From positions 1 through 7,076 of the forward strand of contig CANRIY010000079.1 in assembly GCA_947630775.1 (NCBI GenBank): a stretch of DNA of 7,076 nt, in the 5' to 3' direction. The stretch comes from an uncultured Clostridia bacterium (lineage in GTDB: Bacteria > Bacillota > Clostridia > Christensenellales > Borkfalkiaceae). Positions within the stretch are counted from its first letter, which is position 1. Each line of letters begins with the position of its first letter. The position numbers and the translations under genes are program-made. Positions 5,733-7,076 of this stretch are shown one piece after another. Under the pieces are notes generated by a model. It saw only the letters and a list, made by a program, of their open reading frames with translations, had not been told where the DNA came from and did not search any database.

Positions 5733-6748
5733 TTTATACATGTCCCCTCCCGAGTGACTCCACCGCATGCCCCCTCCCGAGCGACTCCACCGCATGCCCC
5801 CTCCCGAGCGGTTCAACTACATGCCCCCTCCAATGGAGGGGGGTAGGGGGGTGGGCAGCGGCCGAATCCCCTCAAACGAAGTATTCTCTCCTCTTGGGCG
5901 GCTTTGACGGGCTCCATCTCGGCCACCGTGCGCTCCTTTCCGAGGCAAAGAAGGGGGACTTTCCCATTCTGCTCACGACGATGTTCGGCGGCAAGGGGAA
6001 CATCCTCTTCACCCGCGAGGAGCGGCGGGTGATCTTTGCAAAGGCGGGCGTAGACGCCCTCTGCGAGATCGACCTCGACGAAACGCTCCGCGCGACATCC
6101 GCCGATGAGTTTATAGAAGCGCTCTTTTCCCGCTTCAACGTCGGCGCGGTGTATTGCGGCGAGGATTTCCGCTTCGGCAGGGACGCCGCAGGCACGCCCG
6201 CGCTCTTAAAACGGCTCGCTCCCTGTCCCGTCCATGTTCTTCATACGGTAGGGGATCTTTCGGAAGAGCACGGAACGGCGCACAAATTTTCCGCTTCCGC
6301 CTGTAAAGATTTTTTGAGAAGCGGCAATCTGCCCCGTCTGAATACCTGCCTCTATTCTGCGGCGGAAGATTTTTACGGCGGCGCGTATTTCGTACAGGGC
6401 GTTGTGGAGCACGGAAGAGCGGTGGGGCGTACATACGGCTTTCCCACGCTGAATCTCTCCGTTCCCGCGGAGAAACTTCTTCCGCCCGACGGCGTCTATG
6501 GGGGCCTTTGCGCGACTCCGCAGGGCAACTTTCCGACGATCGTGAACATCGGCGCGCGCCCCACGTTCGGCGTCGGAGAGCGCAAGATCGAAGCATATCT
6601 CGACGGTTTTTCGGGGGATCTCTACGGGAGCACCGTGCAGGTCTATCCCACGGAATTTTTCCGTCCCATTCAAAAATTTTCGGGGGCGGACGCGCTTCAG
6701 GCACAGCTTCAAAAGGACATTGCGAGGCTGAGGGAGAAATACAGATGA
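5726..6748 (+). CDS. ribF: Bifunctional riboflavin kinase / FAD synthetase RibF with repeat-encoded N-terminal extension
   Basis: This is a 340-residue protein. RibF phosphorylates riboflavin to FMN and adenylylates FMN to FAD. Residues 55-71 (LLLGGFDGLHLGHRALL) give the nucleotidyltransferase HxGH motif at H64/H67, and CGEDFRFG follows at 144-151. The kinase domain has VEHGRAVGRTYGFPTLN (GFPTLN at 238-243), PDGVYG, NIGARPTF (from 274) and the expected catalytic glutamate E289 in IEAYL. Residues 1-50 are not RibF-like; they translate the 27-base repeats (CPLPSDSTA-type units) and the G-rich tail. ATG 5726 overlaps the truB stop as ATGTTGA and has no visible ribosome binding site. It is the only in-frame ATG before the conserved domain. 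TTG 5729 and TTG 5894 are the other in-frame candidates, and the latter would remove the first beta strand. The usual TF-PHP and ISSTRIR motifs of the FAD-synthetase half are not recognisable. Confidence 0.9.
   Translation: MLIYTCPLPSDSTACPLPSDSTACPLPSGSTTCPLQWRGVGGWAAAESPQTKYSLLLGGFDGLHLGHRALLSEAKKGDFPILLTTMFGGKGNILFTREERRVIFAKAGVDALCEIDLDETLRATSADEFIEALFSRFNVGAVYCGEDFRFGRDAAGTPALLKRLAPCPVHVLHTVGDLSEEHGTAHKFSASACKDFLRSGNLPRLNTCLYSAAEDFYGGAYFVQGVVEHGRAVGRTYGFPTLNLSVPAEKLLPPDGVYGGLCATPQGNFPTIVNIGARPTFGVGERKIEAYLDGFSGDLYGSTVQVYPTEFFRPIQKFSGADALQAQLQKDIARLREKYR
5740..5831 (+). repeat. 27-base C-rich tandem repeat, three copies plus a partial fourth
   Basis: Units lie at 5740-5766, 5767-5793 and 5794-5820, with 11 bases of a fourth at 5821-5831. 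Each begins ATGYCCCCTCCCGAG. Units 1 and 2 match at 25 of 27 bases, and units 2 and 3 at 22 of 27. The unit is nine codons long, so the ribF frame is kept and reads CPLPSDSTA, CPLPSDSTA, CPLPSGSTT, CPL. The base composition is unlike the flanking coding sequence. It resembles an intergenic short repeat element that has become part of the reading frame. Confidence 0.9.
5824..5842. other. Perfect GC-rich hairpin at the end of the 27-base repeats
   Basis: CCCCCTCC at 5824-5831 and GGAGGGGG at 5835-5842 form a perfect 8-base-pair stem with loop AAT. Further G-tracts follow at 5846-5851 and 5853-5855. No T-run follows the stem, so it is not a standard intrinsic terminator. The same 3' arm could instead pair with CCCCCTCC in the upstream repeat copies at 5770-5777 or 5797-5804. 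Confidence 0.75.
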
Positions 6749-7076
6749 TCAAATTCGGACCGAGCGGCAACTGCGAAAGTTTTTATGCCGCGGGCTATGA
6801 ACACACGGAAGAGTCCGCTCTGTTTGTGAAAGAACACGGACTCGATTGCTTTGAATATTCCTTCGGGCGCGGCGTCCGTATCACCGAAAAAAAAGCGGAG
6901 AGCGTGCGCCAAGCATTCAATGCGGCGGAGATCGAGATCTCTGTTCATGCGCCCTATTTCATCAATTTCGCCAATCCCGATGACGAAATGGCGGAAAAAT
7001 CTTACGGGTACGTCCTCGACAGCGCAAGGGCGGCGCGTGCGATGGGGGGAAAGCGCATCGTCTTTCATCCCGCCAC
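6745..7076 (+). CDS. Endonuclease IV-like TIM-barrel protein (Nfo family), 3' truncated by window
   Basis: The first 110 residues are present, starting MIKFGPSGNCESFYAAGY. The pattern FGPSGN, GLDCFEYSFGRGVRI, ISVHAPYFINFAN and GGKRIVFHPA matches the AP-endonuclease family 2 / deoxyribonuclease IV fold. H68 (in SVHAPY) and H108 (in FHPA) fall almost exactly where E. coli Nfo has zinc ligands H69 and H109. Classical members cut DNA at abasic sites; related TIM-barrel sugar-phosphate isomerases share the fold. The remaining metal ligands lie beyond the window, so repair function is probable but not shown. ATG 6745 overlaps the ribF stop as ATGA, with AGGGAG at 6731-6736 eight bases upstream, so it belongs to the same operon. 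Confidence 0.8.
   Translation, partial: MIKFGPSGNCESFYAAGYEHTEESALFVKEHGLDCFEYSFGRGVRITEKKAESVRQAFNAAEIEISVHAPYFINFANPDDEMAEKSYGYVLDSARAARAMGGKRIVFHPA

Noticed and set aside
5740..5831. CRISPR array
   Set aside because: The 27-base units are directly adjacent with no unique spacers between them.
5824..5855. Intrinsic terminator between truB and ribF
   Set aside because: The stem is strong but is followed by G-tracts rather than a T-run, and it lies inside the ribF reading frame.
5767..5907. A 46-residue + strand open frame through the repeats, with ATG at each unit and MPPPER-type repeats
   Set aside because: It ends at TGA 5905-5907 inside ribF, has no ribosome binding site, and is a by-product of the repeat being open in more than one frame.

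Overview
The window is 7,076 bases of GC-rich bacterial DNA. It carries one tightly packed run of genes, all on the + strand: nusA (3' end) - ylxR (rnpM) - ylxQ - infB - rbfA - nrnA - truB - ribF - nfo-like gene (5' end). The order nusA-ylxR-ylxQ-infB-rbfA-(DHH phosphoesterase)-truB-ribF is typical of Firmicutes. The L7Ae-type ylxQ, a NusA that stops soon after its second KH domain, and strong GGAGG-like ribosome binding sites fit that too. The high GC content points to a GC-rich clostridial lineage, possibly an uncultured gut bacterium, but the lineage is inference.

Layout. Bases 1-425 hold the KH-domain end of NusA (transcription elongation and termination). Bases 426-978 hold two small RNA-binding proteins, YlxR/RnpM and YlxQ. 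Bases 996-3593 hold a full-length IF2 with an unusual coiled-coil and Pro/Ala-rich front half. Bases 3590-4902 hold RbfA (30S maturation) and NrnA (nanoRNA and pAp turnover). Bases 4899-5732 hold TruB (tRNA pseudouridine-55 synthase). Bases 5726-6748 hold RibF (FMN/FAD synthesis). From 6745 to the window end is the start of an endonuclease IV-like TIM-barrel protein.

The genes serve transcription, translation initiation, ribosome and tRNA maturation, and RNA turnover, with a flavin cofactor gene and a probable repair gene at the end. The stop of one gene overlaps or touches the start of the next at nearly every junction: TAA|ATG for nusA/ylxR, an 11-base overlap for ylxR/ylxQ, ATGA four times, and ATGTTGA for truB/ribF. 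The largest gap is 17 bases, between ylxQ and infB. No promoter, terminator, tRNA, CRISPR array or insertion sequence is visible, so the window looks like the middle of one transcript. No stretch of 300 bases lacks a gene.

The one accessory-looking feature is at the truB/ribF junction. Three and a partial fourth copies of a 27-base C-rich repeat, followed by a perfect GC hairpin and G-tracts, lie inside the ribF reading frame. They add a low-complexity extension of about 50 residues to RibF. RibF also looks altered at motifs used for its FAD-synthetase reaction. I found no clear undescribed multi-gene system; the repeat and the RibF changes are what most deserve a second look.
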